DNA of 54,225 nt, taken from contig JAFVQN010000122.1 of NCBI GenBank assembly GCA_017504805.1, forward strand, positions 1 through 54,225, read 5' to 3'. Positions 17,081 to 26,601 of the stretch are shown here, piece by piece (within the stretch, counting starts at the first letter, position 1; each line of letters begins with the position of its first letter). The notes beneath the pieces are model-generated. The model saw only the letters and a list, made by a program, of their open reading frames with translations, did no database searches and was not told the DNA's origin. A program made the translations under genes and the position numbers. The stretch comes from Akkermansia sp. GTDB taxonomy: Bacteria > Verrucomicrobiota > Verrucomicrobiia > Verrucomicrobiales > Akkermansiaceae.

Positions 17081-18481
17081 TCAGAGAGCAGGGGAAAGCA
17101 GGCGGCAGCAGTTGGCCAGCAGCCGGGTCAGCGGGGAAGCCTTGTACCAGTGGGCGGGGGTGAGGCTGCTTGTCTGCTGCATGTCGTTCTCCAGCATACG
17201 GCTCACCTGGGCGCAGGCATCAGGACTGTCGGTGAGCAGGGTGAGTTCGTAGTTGAGCCGGAGGGAGCGCTCGTCCAGGTTCGCGGTGCCTATGCTGCAC
17301 GTGCAGTCATCCGCAACGCAGACTTTTTCATGTAGGAAACCCGGTTCGTAGGCGAGCATCTTCACCCCGCTGGCCAGCATGCCGGGAATGAAGGTGAGCA
17401 TGGCCAGCCGGGCTGCGAGGTTGTCTCCGCGGCGCGGGATGATGATGCGGACATCAACTCCACGCAGCGCGGCTGCCTGGAGGGCGCTGCTTACACTTTC
17501 CGTTGGTACAAAATACGGACTGGCCAGCCAGAGCCGCTCGTTGGCCTGAGCCGCCAGTTCGAGGAGACAGAGCTGCCAGGCATTCATGGGGGCGTCATCC
17601 GGCCCGCTGGGTATGAGTTGGCTGTGGTGAGGCCCGGTATGTGCGCATGTCTTGCTGAGATGGGCCAGATTCCCTCCGGTTGCTCTCCGCCAGTCATCGA
17701 TGAAGCTCAGAAAACACTGGGTGACAACTGGTCCGCTCAGGGCAACAAAGGTATCTCGCCACCCCGGGGTACCGGGGCGCTGCGTGTATTCGAGCCCTAT
17801 GTTGAGACTCCCCAGGAATGCCAGTCTTGAATCAATGACTACGAGCTTTCTGTGATTCCGGAGGTTGATGCGAAGAATGGAACTGAGCCAGAAACGTTTG
17901 CCGTTGAATGACGCGACCTTGACCCCGGCGTTGCGCAGGCTGCGCAGATAGCCGGCGGGTAGCTTGTGGCACCCTACTTCGTCGTAAATGACGTAGACCG
18001 CGATGCCTGCCTTGGCGCGCTCCTCGAGGGCCTGCCTCAGGGAGGTCCCCACCAGATCGTTCCGTATGATGAAGAATTCCAGCAGAATGGATTCCCGGGC
18101 GGCGTCGATTGCCTGTTTGAGCTCGCGGTATGTATCGTTTCCATTGCAGAGCAGGCGCACGTTGTTGCCCTCTGTGGGCGCATACCCGGTGGCTCGGGTC
18201 AGCAGTTGACTCAGTCGGGTCCGTGGGGGGGCCCAGGCGTTGTGCTGCCTGAGAAATTTCTGGAGTTGCTCGCGGCTGTGGCGGCTTGAGGTGTGGCGGT
18301 GAATGCGCCCCGCTCCCAGCACGATATAGAGAGGAATGGTCAGGACTGGCAACAGAGTGAGTCCCAGTATCCAGGCGATGGCACCCTGTGGGGAATGGGG
18401 CCTCCCCAGAGCGTGCAGAGCCATGGCGCAGCCCGTCAGGTGAATCAGAAAAAGAGAGGCGGCAGCTATTTGTTCTATCAT
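17081..18481 (-). CDS. cls: Cardiolipin synthase (phospholipase D superfamily)
   Basis: This is a 466-residue inner-membrane enzyme that makes cardiolipin from phosphatidylglycerol. Two N-terminal membrane segments (about 1-22 and 34-57) match the Cls architecture. Both HxKxxxxD catalytic motifs are intact: H210/K212/D217 (followed by FLGSLN) and H384/K386/D391 (followed by IGTANLDERS). I chose ATG 18481 because it overlaps the stop of the upstream AsmA-like gene in a TGATG junction. The longer in-frame extension would run 87 nt into that gene. The coupling suggests that cardiolipin supply and the AsmA-like protein are made together. Confidence 0.92.
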   Translation of the reverse strand: MIEQIAAASLFLIHLTGCAMALHALGRPHSPQGAIAWILGLTLLPVLTIPLYIVLGAGRIHRHTSSRHSREQLQKFLRQHNAWAPPRTRLSQLLTRATGYAPTEGNNVRLLCNGNDTYRELKQAIDAARESILLEFFIIRNDLVGTSLRQALEERAKAGIAVYVIYDEVGCHKLPAGYLRSLRNAGVKVASFNGKRFWLSSILRINLRNHRKLVVIDSRLAFLGSLNIGLEYTQRPGTPGWRDTFVALSGPVVTQCFLSFIDDWRRATGGNLAHLSKTCAHTGPHHSQLIPSGPDDAPMNAWQLCLLELAAQANERLWLASPYFVPTESVSSALQAAALRGVDVRIIIPRRGDNLAARLAMLTFIPGMLASGVKMLAYEPGFLHEKVCVADDCTCSIGTANLDERSLRLNYELTLLTDSPDACAQVSRMLENDMQQTSSLTPAHWYKASPLTRLLANCCRLLSPAL

Positions 18482-21400
18482 CACTTGGCTGTCTTTTCTT
18501 TGCCCGTCTGAAGCGGGTTCAGACTCTGCACATCTTCGATGAGTTTTTTGCTGAGCCCGAATTCCCACTGCGGATTCAACACATCCCCATAGAGGTTGAT
18601 ATCGATGAGGAAGTCTGAAAGGAAGGTGAGCGGGGCAATGATGGTGGTGGGTACGCTGGAAATCTGCGGCCAGAGGTTGCCTTTCAGTGTGAGGTCATTC
18701 AGGTCCAAATCGAGTTTCAGCGCAATGTCAAGGTTGTATCCCGTGGCACGCATATTGCGCGTAATCAGGTGACTGCGCCTGATATCGAAGTCTGAGCTGG
18801 CTGCGTCGATGCCGTAACGCACGAAATGGTTGGCAAAGGGAACTTTATAGGCTGAGTCCTGCATTACATCAATCGCATCGCTGCCGGTGTCGAAAATCAT
18901 CTTGATGAGCTTGTCTACGAAAGATGGCGGTGCATCCTCCTCTTTCAGTGAAACGCTTTTCTGCAGGGTGCTGAGATTGCCGGGCATGTCGGAAAGCAGC
19001 GCCTTGATCGGGCGGAACAGGCTCATCTGCATCAGGTCGCCGTCCTTGAGCCTTACGTGCCCGTATGCCTGCACGGCATCGAGCTCCGGCTTGCTGGCCT
19101 GGAAGCGGATGAATCCGTTGCAGTTGGCAGAGGTGAATTCCGCCCCGTATGCCGCGGCAATGGCTTTCAGGTCCATGTTTTTCGCATCAAAATAGCCATC
19201 CAGCGTGGTGTGTTCGCCGGAGAAATCGATGCGCAGTGCTCCGTTGAGCACACCACCCCAGCTTTCGGCATTCATGCGGTCGAGGTAGACATCTGAATCG
19301 CTGATGTTGATGAACCCGCTGAAATTCTTTAACGGAATGGTGGTACCCAGGAAGCGGAATCCGGCACCTGTGGCAGATTCTGCGTGAATGAGCCCCTGCA
19401 TGGGGACTTCGCAGCGCCGGGACAGCGGAAATACGCAGTATTTGGTCTCGATGCGGGCCGGATTCCGGAGAATGATGTCGCTCATCCAGTCCTGAATGGG
19501 CGAGTAGTACATGCCGATGGAATAGGCCGGATAGGCTACACCCCGGAGATTGTGCAGGCTGATGGTGTAGTTGTCCAGATTGAAGACGATGGCATCACCC
19601 TGAATGCGGCTGGTGAGCGCGCCGGTCTTGAATCCCTGGCGTTTGAGCCACGGCTTGTTATCGTAGAGCAGGTCCGGGTTGCGGAGCACAATACGCAGGG
19701 TGTCTTCCATCGGGGCTCCATCGGTATTGAGGTAATCGTATCGTACCAGCACATCGACCCCGCACTTTCCTTCCTTGATGAGAGTGTACGGATTCGGCCC
19801 CAGGTCAGTGCGCTGATATTCTTCGCCCGTGGGGTTGCCTTTCGCATCAAGTTTATCGCAAATGGCACCCAGGATGTATTCTATATTGTAGAGCTCGGCA
19901 TCGCAGTGGGCATCTACGAGTATGCCGTGTTCATAGCGCACCGTGGCCTTGATATTGTTCATGATGTTGCGTGTGCGGCCGGGAGTGCAGCGGAAATCAC
20001 GCATAATCCAGTGGGCATCCGCGTTGTCAATCAGGGCATTGATGACATCGACGGGAATTGAGTTGGTGCCGGTGATAGCACAGTATTTCAGCGGGTCGCC
20101 GCTGATGTGGAGATTGGCTTCGCCTCGCTTGTGCCGGATGCTGACGTCGGCATCGTAGCGCATGGAGTCATCGTTCAGTGTGCGCAGGTCGCCTTTCACA
20201 TCAAGGTCCAGAGGAATTTCCATTCCCTTGTGTACGTGTACGTTTTCGCAGACGCGGATGAAATCCTTAATGCTTAAATTGTAATGACTCTTTTCGAGTT
20301 GCCCGGTGTTGGTGTTGATGGAAGCAGAGAGCTGCACGTCGACCATTTCCGGAATTCTGATGGCCGATATGGGCTCGCTTCCCAGAAGCGGCACAAAGGC
20401 GGCCAGCGGGAGCTTGATATCCCGGGCATCGACCTGCAGCATGCCGTCATTGGTCAGTTCTGCGGTGCTGCTCAGCGAAAAGACCTGACCGGCCACCATG
20501 CTGCGGAAGTCAAGACTGGCGCAGCCATGCCCGGTGCAGGTAAGCTTCAGTTCTGAAGGTGAGGCGCAGAAGCCACCGCGGCTGGTGATGTCTGCAATAC
20601 GAGCTTCCAGCCGGGCATCATTTTGCATGTTTTTCCATCCCTCGGCGGCGTTGAATCCCTGAGGGATGGCCAAATCTGCGTGGAGCTCAGCCATGCAGGT
20701 GTCTGCATGGGAAAACTCAGCCAGGGAGATGGTGGAGGCAATCGCACTCGTGCGCAGAGAGTGTGCAAGATTATCCAGCGAGGCAGAGAAATCTGAAATT
20801 CCTGCGGTTGCGTGCAGCGAGGCCACGTGGGTGTCCTTTATCTGAGCTTCTGTGGCGCTGAGTTGGAAATCTGCCTTTCCGGTGGAAAGGTTTTTCCAGT
20901 TATTGTTAATGCTGACATTACAGAAATCGGCGTTCAGAATCAGGTCTGCCGCCTTGACTGTGTATTTCTCAGAATCAGCTGCGCCCAGAAGAATGCCGAG
21001 GTTGAACTCGGAGATGATGAGTTCTTCTCTGCTCAGGTTGATGCCGTTTGCCTTGATTGTGAGGGCCGGGGAAACGATAGCAGCCCCTCCGATACTGGCA
21101 TTCGGCGTGTTGAATTGAATGGTGAAACTTTGCAGCGAGGGCAGCAAATCCTCAAACCGGGTCTGACCCGCCTCAAAGATTGCCGTGGTGATGCTGGCCT
21201 GTAGATGCAGCTCCAGATTTGCATCAAACGCCACGTCTTCTCCGAGCTTGATTCCTGTATCGCCGCTCAAATCCCGGGTCAGTGCCAGCAGGGTTTCATC
21301 CGGCAGGGAAATATCCAGCCTGGCAGAGCCTTCACCATGGGCAGCGCTGGCTGAGGCTTTGATGCAGCCTTCGGCAGTGGTGAGTTCGAGTCTGTCGATG

Positions 21401-22545
21401 TTGAAGTTGCCGTCATTGACGTAGAACGACAAATGGGCATCATTTATCAGGGTGGAGCCGAGCCAGACCCCGTGGTGGTCGATGATGCCACGGAGAGTAA
21501 GCTTGTTGAGGGCATAATTTTCCGCAAAGTTTGCATGCCCTGATAAGTCGATGGACGGGGTGCTGCCGTCCTCCGGCTGAATTTTGTTCAGAAGTTCCGG
21601 GGCGTCATCCTTCAGATAATCCTGCAGGATGCGCACGAGTGGGGCAGAGCTGCGAGCTTCAAAGGAAAGAGCCCTTTCATCGAGATTATACCCGGCTTTC
21701 AAAGTGACCCTGGTGTCCGGATTGACTGTTTTGAAGCTGAGATGGTGCAGGATGAGTTCGTTGTTCTTGAAATCAGCGCGCAGGGTGGCATCGCGGAACT
21801 GGAAACGCCCGAAATCGAAGCGGGGCAGGGACCCTTCCGTCTCGACACTCCACTGCTCCCTGTGTTGAATGGTGAAATTCAAATAGGGAGGGGCAATATC
21901 CTCCCACTGTTGTCTGGCAATCTGCTGCTGGAGCTGCAGCAGATATGGCCGCGCCTGAACCAGAATTTCCCCGAGGCCGACGCCGGATTCTCCCTCAGGT
22001 GCAGGTTGGGCTGAATTCAACGCCGACGGGTCGGCTATGAACAGCTTGCTTTTGATGTCAATCCCCTGAATGTTCGCTGTGACAGTGCCGTGAATCCCTC
22101 TGCCTGTACCCGGGAAGGTGATGTAGGTTTCGATGTCTTCCAGCCTGATGTTGTGGTTGGCATCCAGGTCAATCGGCAGTATCAGCATGCCGTCGTTGAT
22201 GCGCAGATTCAGAGGAATGGTGCTGCCACTCAGCAGGCGGGTGAGGCTGAACTCAACCTGGGCCTTGCGTATGCGTAAATCCGCAGCTGGCGCATCCGGT
22301 TGCTCATATTGCAGCGTGATTCCTTGCGCTTTGATGGCAAATCCTGAACTTGGCGCAAGTTTGATGCGACTGACCTGGAGCTGGAACCCGTGGCTGGCTG
22401 CCTGGGTTTCCAGATAGCGTAAGGCACAGCCGGGTAGCCCGGCTGTGCTCAGCCATACGAAAATCACTATGACCAGAAGCACCCCCACCAGACATATTGT
22501 TGGAAGTAGATTGCCTACTCGTCTGATGGTGAGTTTGCCTGCCAT
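18481..22545 (-). CDS. AsmA-like giant envelope protein (TamB/YhdP/YdbH-type candidate lipid bridge)
   Basis: A roughly 1354-residue protein with one N-terminal membrane helix (about 12-35) and a long periplasmic body of repeating short beta-strands. The region just after the helix (GFQLQVSRIKLAPSSGFAIK) resembles the start of AsmA domains, and the C-terminal part (DLTLKGNLWPQI, then INLYGDVLNPQWEFGL) resembles the AsmA_2/DUF3971 ending. Known relatives form grooved beta-sheet bridges that carry phospholipids between inner and outer membranes. ATG 22545 is used here; a GTG at 22593 would add 16 residues and overlap rbfA by 23 nt. It is followed by cardiolipin synthase with a 1-nt overlap. Fold class is moderately sure; the lipid-transport role is inference. 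Confidence 0.7.
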   Translation of the reverse strand: MAGKLTIRRVGNLLPTICLVGVLLVIVIFVWLSTAGLPGCALRYLETQAASHGFQLQVSRIKLAPSSGFAIKAQGITLQYEQPDAPAADLRIRKAQVEFSLTRLLSGSTIPLNLRINDGMLILPIDLDANHNIRLEDIETYITFPGTGRGIHGTVTANIQGIDIKSKLFIADPSALNSAQPAPEGESGVGLGEILVQARPYLLQLQQQIARQQWEDIAPPYLNFTIQHREQWSVETEGSLPRFDFGRFQFRDATLRADFKNNELILHHLSFKTVNPDTRVTLKAGYNLDERALSFEARSSAPLVRILQDYLKDDAPELLNKIQPEDGSTPSIDLSGHANFAENYALNKLTLRGIIDHHGVWLGSTLINDAHLSFYVNDGNFNIDRLELTTAEGCIKASASAAHGEGSARLDISLPDETLLALTRDLSGDTGIKLGEDVAFDANLELHLQASITTAIFEAGQTRFEDLLPSLQSFTIQFNTPNASIGGAAIVSPALTIKANGINLSREELIISEFNLGILLGAADSEKYTVKAADLILNADFCNVSINNNWKNLSTGKADFQLSATEAQIKDTHVASLHATAGISDFSASLDNLAHSLRTSAIASTISLAEFSHADTCMAELHADLAIPQGFNAAEGWKNMQNDARLEARIADITSRGGFCASPSELKLTCTGHGCASLDFRSMVAGQVFSLSSTAELTNDGMLQVDARDIKLPLAAFVPLLGSEPISAIRIPEMVDVQLSASINTNTGQLEKSHYNLSIKDFIRVCENVHVHKGMEIPLDLDVKGDLRTLNDDSMRYDADVSIRHKRGEANLHISGDPLKYCAITGTNSIPVDVINALIDNADAHWIMRDFRCTPGRTRNIMNNIKATVRYEHGILVDAHCDAELYNIEYILGAICDKLDAKGNPTGEEYQRTDLGPNPYTLIKEGKCGVDVLVRYDYLNTDGAPMEDTLRIVLRNPDLLYDNKPWLKRQGFKTGALTSRIQGDAIVFNLDNYTISLHNLRGVAYPAYSIGMYYSPIQDWMSDIILRNPARIETKYCVFPLSRRCEVPMQGLIHAESATGAGFRFLGTTIPLKNFSGFINISDSDVYLDRMNAESWGGVLNGALRIDFSGEHTTLDGYFDAKNMDLKAIAAAYGAEFTSANCNGFIRFQASKPELDAVQAYGHVRLKDGDLMQMSLFRPIKALLSDMPGNLSTLQKSVSLKEEDAPPSFVDKLIKMIFDTGSDAIDVMQDSAYKVPFANHFVRYGIDAASSDFDIRRSHLITRNMRATGYNLDIALKLDLDLNDLTLKGNLWPQISSVPTTIIAPLTFLSDFLIDINLYGDVLNPQWEFGLSKKLIEDVQSLNPLQTGKEKTAK

Positions 22546-22570
22546 AGGGGTAGCGGGTCTGGTTTGTGTT

Positions 22571-22957
22571 TCAGATTTCCGGGTCGTACTCACCCTCGGG
22601 CAGAGGCGGGGCTTTCGGAAGATTCATTTCGATATCATCCAGAAGATTGACCAGGTCGACTCCGCGCTGGGCTGAGTTATCGTGCTTGAAGGTGAGTCGC
22701 GGCGTGTTGCGCAGCACTACCCGCTTGCTGACGGCTTTCTGAATCTCGCCGCGCTTGCGGTTAAGCTTGTCGATGACCTGGGCGGGGGCCATGCGGCCAA
22801 CCACGCCCACCCACACACGACCTTCCTTGAGGTCTTCTGTAATTTCGACATCCAGAATGGAAACGATGGTTCCGGACCATTCATACTCCTTCTGGATGAA
22901 GGAGCCGATTTCCCGTTTCATCAGTTCATTCACTTTGTCTAGACGCCGTGTAGCCAT
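22571..22957 (-). CDS. rbfA: Ribosome-binding factor A
   Basis: This is a 128-residue KH-type protein that binds the 30S subunit during late 16S rRNA maturation. It starts with RRLDKVNELMKREIGSFI and contains the conserved VSILDVEITEDLKEGRVWV strand pair and the NRKRGEIQKAVSKRVVLRNTP helix-loop ending in PRLTF. The length is normal for the family. It follows infB after 6 nt, the usual nusA-infB-rbfA order. Its acidic tail (LPEGEYDPEI) runs close to, or overlaps, the start of the AsmA-like gene. Confidence 0.95.
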   Translation of the reverse strand: MATRRLDKVNELMKREIGSFIQKEYEWSGTIVSILDVEITEDLKEGRVWVGVVGRMAPAQVIDKLNRKRGEIQKAVSKRVVLRNTPRLTFKHDNSAQRGVDLVNLLDDIEMNLPKAPPLPEGEYDPEI

Positions 22958-22963
22958 GCTTGT

Positions 22964-25042
22964 TTACAATGTCTGTTTGATTTTCTCCAGGGAGTAGCAT
23001 TCGATGATATCTCCCTCTTCGTAGTCGTTATAGTCGGCAAGTCGGATACCGCATTCCAGACCAGCCTTGACTTCCTCGACTTCGTCCTGGAAGCGGCGCA
23101 GCGTGGACATCTTGCCGTCGAATACCACCTGACCGTCGCGCAGGACGCGGGCTTCTGCGGTGCGGAGCATCTTGCCATCGGATACGTAGGAACCGGCGGC
23201 TTTGCCTTTGTTGAGCTTGAAGACCTGCTTGATTTCGGCGTGACCCAGCACTGTTTCGCGGGTTTCGGGCTCCAGCAGACCCAGCATGGCGTCTTTCACC
23301 TGGTCAATCAGCTCGTACACGATGGAGAAAATCTTCACCTGCACGCCTTCGCGCTTCACTGCCTTCACCGCGTTGCTCTCCACCTTCACATTGAAGCCGA
23401 GGATAACGGCATCCGACGAGGAGGCGAGCAGTACGTCGCTTTCTGAAATGGGGCCTGCTGCGGCACCGATGAACTGGCACTCCACCTTCTCGCTCTCGAT
23501 ATCCAGGATGGCCTTCTTGATGGCCTCTACTGAGCCCTGCACGTCGCCCTTGAGGTAGAGCTTCAGCACGGCTTTTTGAGAACCGTCGCCCATCATGGCC
23601 AGAATATCCTCCATGCGGGAGCGTCGGGGGGCAGTGAGTCGCTGCTGGCGCAGCTCTTCCAGACGCTCGTCGGAAAGCTTGCGGGCGGCGCGTTCGTTTT
23701 CCATTTCCACGAGTTCATCACCCACGTTCGGGGTTTCGAGGAAGCCGGAGACTTCGGCGGGCATACCGGGGGTGGCCTTCTTGATGCGCTGCCCCTTGTC
23801 ATCGAGCATGGTTTTCACTTTGCCGGAGTATGGACCGCAGATGAAGGACATGCCTACCTTGAGTGTGCCGCTCTGGACGATGACGGTTGCGGAGCTGCCC
23901 TTGCCTTGTTCCATACGGGCTTCGATGATGGAGGCGCGGCAGTTTGCCTTGGGGTTGGCCTTGAGTTCCAGCACTTCGGCCTGCAGGCAGAGCAGGTCGA
24001 GCAGGTCATCTATGCCGGAACCGGTGTGGGCCGATACGTCCACACACTCAATCTCACCGCCGAAGTCGGTGGGCATGAGGTCATTCTCCATGAGCTGGGT
24101 GCGCACGCGGATGGGATCTGCTGCAGGCAGGTCGCACTTGTTCACCGCCACGATGATGGTTTTGCCGGCGGCCTTGGCGTGCATGATGGCTTCCTTCGTC
24201 TGGGGCATGATGCCGTCGTTTGCTGCCACCACCAGCACGACGATGTCGGTCACGTCCGCACCGCGGGCTCGCATTTCGGTGAAAATGGCATGACCGGGGG
24301 TGTCGATGAAGGTGAGGGTGTTGCCTGCGTGGTTCACTGTGTAGGCGCCGATGTGCTGGGTGATGCCGCCGGCTTCGCCTGCGGTCACCTTGGTGCGGCG
24401 GATATAGTCGAGCAGGGAGGTCTTACCGTGGTCCACGTGACCCATCACGGTGATAATCGGGGTGCGCACCTTGAGCGCATCCTCCGGTTCTTCCTCGACT
24501 GCCACGGCTTCGGGTTCCTTGATTTCCTCCACCGGTGCCTTGACCCCGGCTCCCTTTTCGCGGCGTACGCGTTCGTAGGTGAACCCGTGCTTTTCGCAGA
24601 GAGCTGCCACCTGGTCGCTGTCCAGCGTGGTGCCGGGGTTGGCAAAGACGCCCATGGGCAGAAGTTCTGCGATGAGTTTGAAGGGTTTCATGCCCATGAG
24701 AGTGGCCAGGTCTGCCACGGATATGGGCGCTTTAATGTTCATGATTTTGCCACTATCGGCAGCGCTTTCCGGAGCCGGGGCAGGGGAAGCGGGGCTGGGT
24801 TCCGGAGCAGGTGCGGGTTTAGGTTCAGCTTTGGGCTCCGGGGCAGGGGCTGCCTGCTGCTTGCGGGCAGGTTTGCGTGGCGAAAGCAAGTCGAGAGCCT
24901 CTTTCCGGGCGGGAGCTTCTTTCCGGGCCTTCTCCTTGGGTTCTTTCGGGGTTGCGTTCTGCTGGGGGGCAGGCGCTTTCTTCTTCCTGGTACCCCCGAT
25001 CAGATCCAGCACGGGGGCTTTCTTGTCGTTCTCGTTAGCCAT
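22964..25042 (-). CDS. infB: Translation initiation factor IF-2
   Basis: This 692-residue GTPase brings initiator tRNA to the 30S subunit. Residues 1-100 are a low-complexity Lys/Ala/Pro-rich region. An IF2_N-like domain follows (about 105-160, [20 protein letters not shown]). The G domain has GHVDHGKT at 201-208, DTPGHAIF, and NKCD. The C-terminal beta-barrels and C2 domain end in [11 protein letters not shown]. The N-terminal region is short compared with E. coli IF-2 (890 aa), which is common outside the Gammaproteobacteria. It starts 38 nt after nusA. Confidence 0.96.
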   Translation of the reverse strand: MANENDKKAPVLDLIGGTRKKKAPAPQQNATPKEPKEKARKEAPARKEALDLLSPRKPARKQQAAPAPEPKAEPKPAPAPEPSPASPAPAPESAADSGKIMNIKAPISVADLATLMGMKPFKLIAELLPMGVFANPGTTLDSDQVAALCEKHGFTYERVRREKGAGVKAPVEEIKEPEAVAVEEEPEDALKVRTPIITVMGHVDHGKTSLLDYIRRTKVTAGEAGGITQHIGAYTVNHAGNTLTFIDTPGHAIFTEMRARGADVTDIVVLVVAANDGIMPQTKEAIMHAKAAGKTIIVAVNKCDLPAADPIRVRTQLMENDLMPTDFGGEIECVDVSAHTGSGIDDLLDLLCLQAEVLELKANPKANCRASIIEARMEQGKGSSATVIVQSGTLKVGMSFICGPYSGKVKTMLDDKGQRIKKATPGMPAEVSGFLETPNVGDELVEMENERAARKLSDERLEELRQQRLTAPRRSRMEDILAMMGDGSQKAVLKLYLKGDVQGSVEAIKKAILDIESEKVECQFIGAAAGPISESDVLLASSSDAVILGFNVKVESNAVKAVKREGVQVKIFSIVYELIDQVKDAMLGLLEPETRETVLGHAEIKQVFKLNKGKAAGSYVSDGKMLRTAEARVLRDGQVVFDGKMSTLRRFQDEVEEVKAGLECGIRLADYNDYEEGDIIECYSLEKIKQTL

Positions 25043-25080
25043 GTAGTGTGAAAATTGGGTTCTCTGTTATGGTGCTCGGT

Positions 25081-26373
25081 TCAGCAGCAGGAGGCCTTGG
25101 CCTTGTTCATGATGTCGCGGGCGTCTTCCTCTGTGATGGAAAGGGCTTCCATCAGGCTTTCCTCGTCAGCGTAGTTGGCGATGCCTTCCACGGTCGTGAA
25201 GCCTGCTGCCACCATGGCTGCGGCCATGGAGTTGGAAACGCCCAGTGTGGAGGCCAGTTCGCTGGCACCCTCACTGGCCAGATTCTCGGCCTGGGCCTTC
25301 TCATCGTAGGCTTCCACGCGGACATCCCAGCGTTCCTCCGGCGTGGAGATGAGACGGGCCGTGAGGCGCACGTTCTGACCCTTGCGGCCCTTGGCCTTGG
25401 CTGCCGCCTTGTCATCTTCCACCACCACGGTCACCACGCGGGCCTTCTTGTCCACATTCACCCTGATGGGTTCAATCGGAGCCAGTGATTCGGTCACCAT
25501 GGCTGCTTTGTCATCCGTGTATTCCAGGATATCCACCTTTTCGTGGTTGAGTTCGTTTACCACGTTCTTGACGCGGGCGCCACGCATACCGACGCAGGCG
25601 CCGATGGGGTCGACATTCGGGTCATTGCTGCGCACCACCATCTTGGTGCGGTAGCCGGCTTCGCGCACAATGCTCTGAATCTCCACCGTGCGCTCAGCAA
25701 TTTCCATGACTTCGTTCTCAAAGAGACGACGCACCAGGTTGGGATGGCTACGGGAAAGGATGAGTTCATAGCCGCGCACGCCATCACGCACTTCCACCAC
25801 GTAGAAGCGCATTTTGTCACCGCTGTTGTACTCTTCACCGGGAATGCGCTGTCGCAGGGGCACGATGCCTTCGAACTTCTCGACCTCGACGATGACATCA
25901 CCCTTGTCGTAGCGCTTTACTGTACCAGTTACCACCTCGCCGCTGCGTTCGCGGAATGCTTCAGCCAGCATCTCCTGCTCAGCCTTGCGGATGCGCTGCT
26001 GCATGGTCTGGCGGGCAGTCTGCACAGCAATGCGGCCGAAGTCCTTGGGGGTGATGTTGACGCTGATGGTATCGCCGGGCTGGTATTCCTTGCCCTTCCT
26101 GGCACCTGCTGCCTGAGCGACGGAAAGCTTCACTTCATTGAAAGCATCGGTCAGCAGTTCGTCCTCCACAACGACCATCTCGGCCTTAATCTTGACTGTG
26201 CCCTTCTGGGGGTTCACAACGGCGCGGATGTTGTTGATGCGGTCTGCGCCGGGGACCATCTTGGAATACGCGGTGATGAACGAGGCTTCGAGTGCCTGAA
26301 TCACGCGTTCGCGGGTCAGGTCCTTTTCGCGGACGTAAAAATCAATCAGGGCGGAGATGTCTGTAGTGGCCAT
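25081..26373 (-). CDS. nusA: Transcription termination/antitermination factor NusA
   Basis: This is a 430-residue RNA polymerase-associated factor controlling pausing, termination and antitermination. The order is an N-terminal domain (about 1-125), S1 (GEVVTGTVKRYDKGDVIVEV), two KH domains (including DPIGACVGMRGARVKNVVNEL), and a C-terminal helix-hairpin-helix repeat of the acidic AR type (MEALSITEEDARDIM). It ends in two cysteines (KASCC), which is unusual. I chose ATG 26373 (MATTDISALI) because the 15-residue in-frame extension upstream runs back into the leader next to the hairpin. It is the first gene of the operon, with a leader of about 100 nt that holds a terminator-like hairpin. Confidence 0.93.
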   Translation of the reverse strand: MATTDISALIDFYVREKDLTRERVIQALEASFITAYSKMVPGADRINNIRAVVNPQKGTVKIKAEMVVVEDELLTDAFNEVKLSVAQAAGARKGKEYQPGDTISVNITPKDFGRIAVQTARQTMQQRIRKAEQEMLAEAFRERSGEVVTGTVKRYDKGDVIVEVEKFEGIVPLRQRIPGEEYNSGDKMRFYVVEVRDGVRGYELILSRSHPNLVRRLFENEVMEIAERTVEIQSIVREAGYRTKMVVRSNDPNVDPIGACVGMRGARVKNVVNELNHEKVDILEYTDDKAAMVTESLAPIEPIRVNVDKKARVVTVVVEDDKAAAKAKGRKGQNVRLTARLISTPEERWDVRVEAYDEKAQAENLASEGASELASTLGVSNSMAAAMVAAGFTTVEGIANYADEESLMEALSITEEDARDIMNKAKASCC

Positions 26374-26416
26374 TGTATGTGGTTTCGATTCTGTTTGTTG
26401 ATGCTGAACCGTGTAC

Positions 26417-26442
26417 AAAAAAAGAGCGGGTCCCAGACCCGC
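26417..26442 (-). terminator. Terminator-like hairpin inside the nusA leader (candidate attenuator)
   Basis: On the minus strand GCGGGTC-TGG-GACCCGC (26442-26426) is followed by TC and seven T (26423-26417). It lies about 30 nt downstream of the predicted nusA start point and 43 nt before the nusA ATG, with no gene between. A GGTCC at 26461-26457 could pair with GGACC in the 3' arm (26433-26429) as an alternative fold. See findings. Confidence 0.8.
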
Positions 26443-26478
26443 CCCAATCTCGTAACGGACCGGAACTTGTACGCGCGT

Positions 26479-26507
26479 ATTGTACGTGACTAATGCAGGA
26501 ATGTCAA
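26479..26507 (-). promoter_or_regulatory. Strong promoter of the nusA-infB-rbfA operon
   Basis: On the minus strand TTGACA (26507-26502), a 17-nt spacer and TACAAT (26484-26479) form a near-consensus sigma-70-type promoter. A 10-bp palindrome (TACGCGCGTA, 26470-26479) overlaps the start-point region. Confidence 0.85.
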
Positions 26508-26543
26508 GTAAATAATGAAGCTGAGAAAATTCCTGCTCTTGCG

Positions 26544-26591
26544 TTGACTTTTAGTGAAAATCTTGACATGATGAGTCAATTACGCTATGGT
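26544..26591 (+). promoter_or_regulatory. Promoter(s) of the rlmI-like gene, leaderless type
   Basis: TTGACA (26563-26568), a 17-nt spacer and TATGGT (26586-26591) end 10 nt before the ATG at 26602. An upstream pair, TTGACT (26544-26549) with CATGAT (26567-26572) at 17 nt, may be a second promoter. The ATG at 26587 lies within the -10 and cannot be the start for the main promoter. Confidence 0.7.
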
Positions 26592-26601
26592 AGCACGCGT
26601 T

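Noticed and set aside
22546-22593. GTG 22593 as the start of the AsmA-like gene
   Set aside because: It would overlap rbfA by 23 nt and add a polar stretch before the membrane helix. ATG 22545 is simpler, although the longer form is not excluded.
23576-25051. Open frame of 491 codons antisense to infB
   Set aside because: It has His/Gly/Val-rich composition typical of the complement of a GC-rich gene. infB is certain on the other strand.
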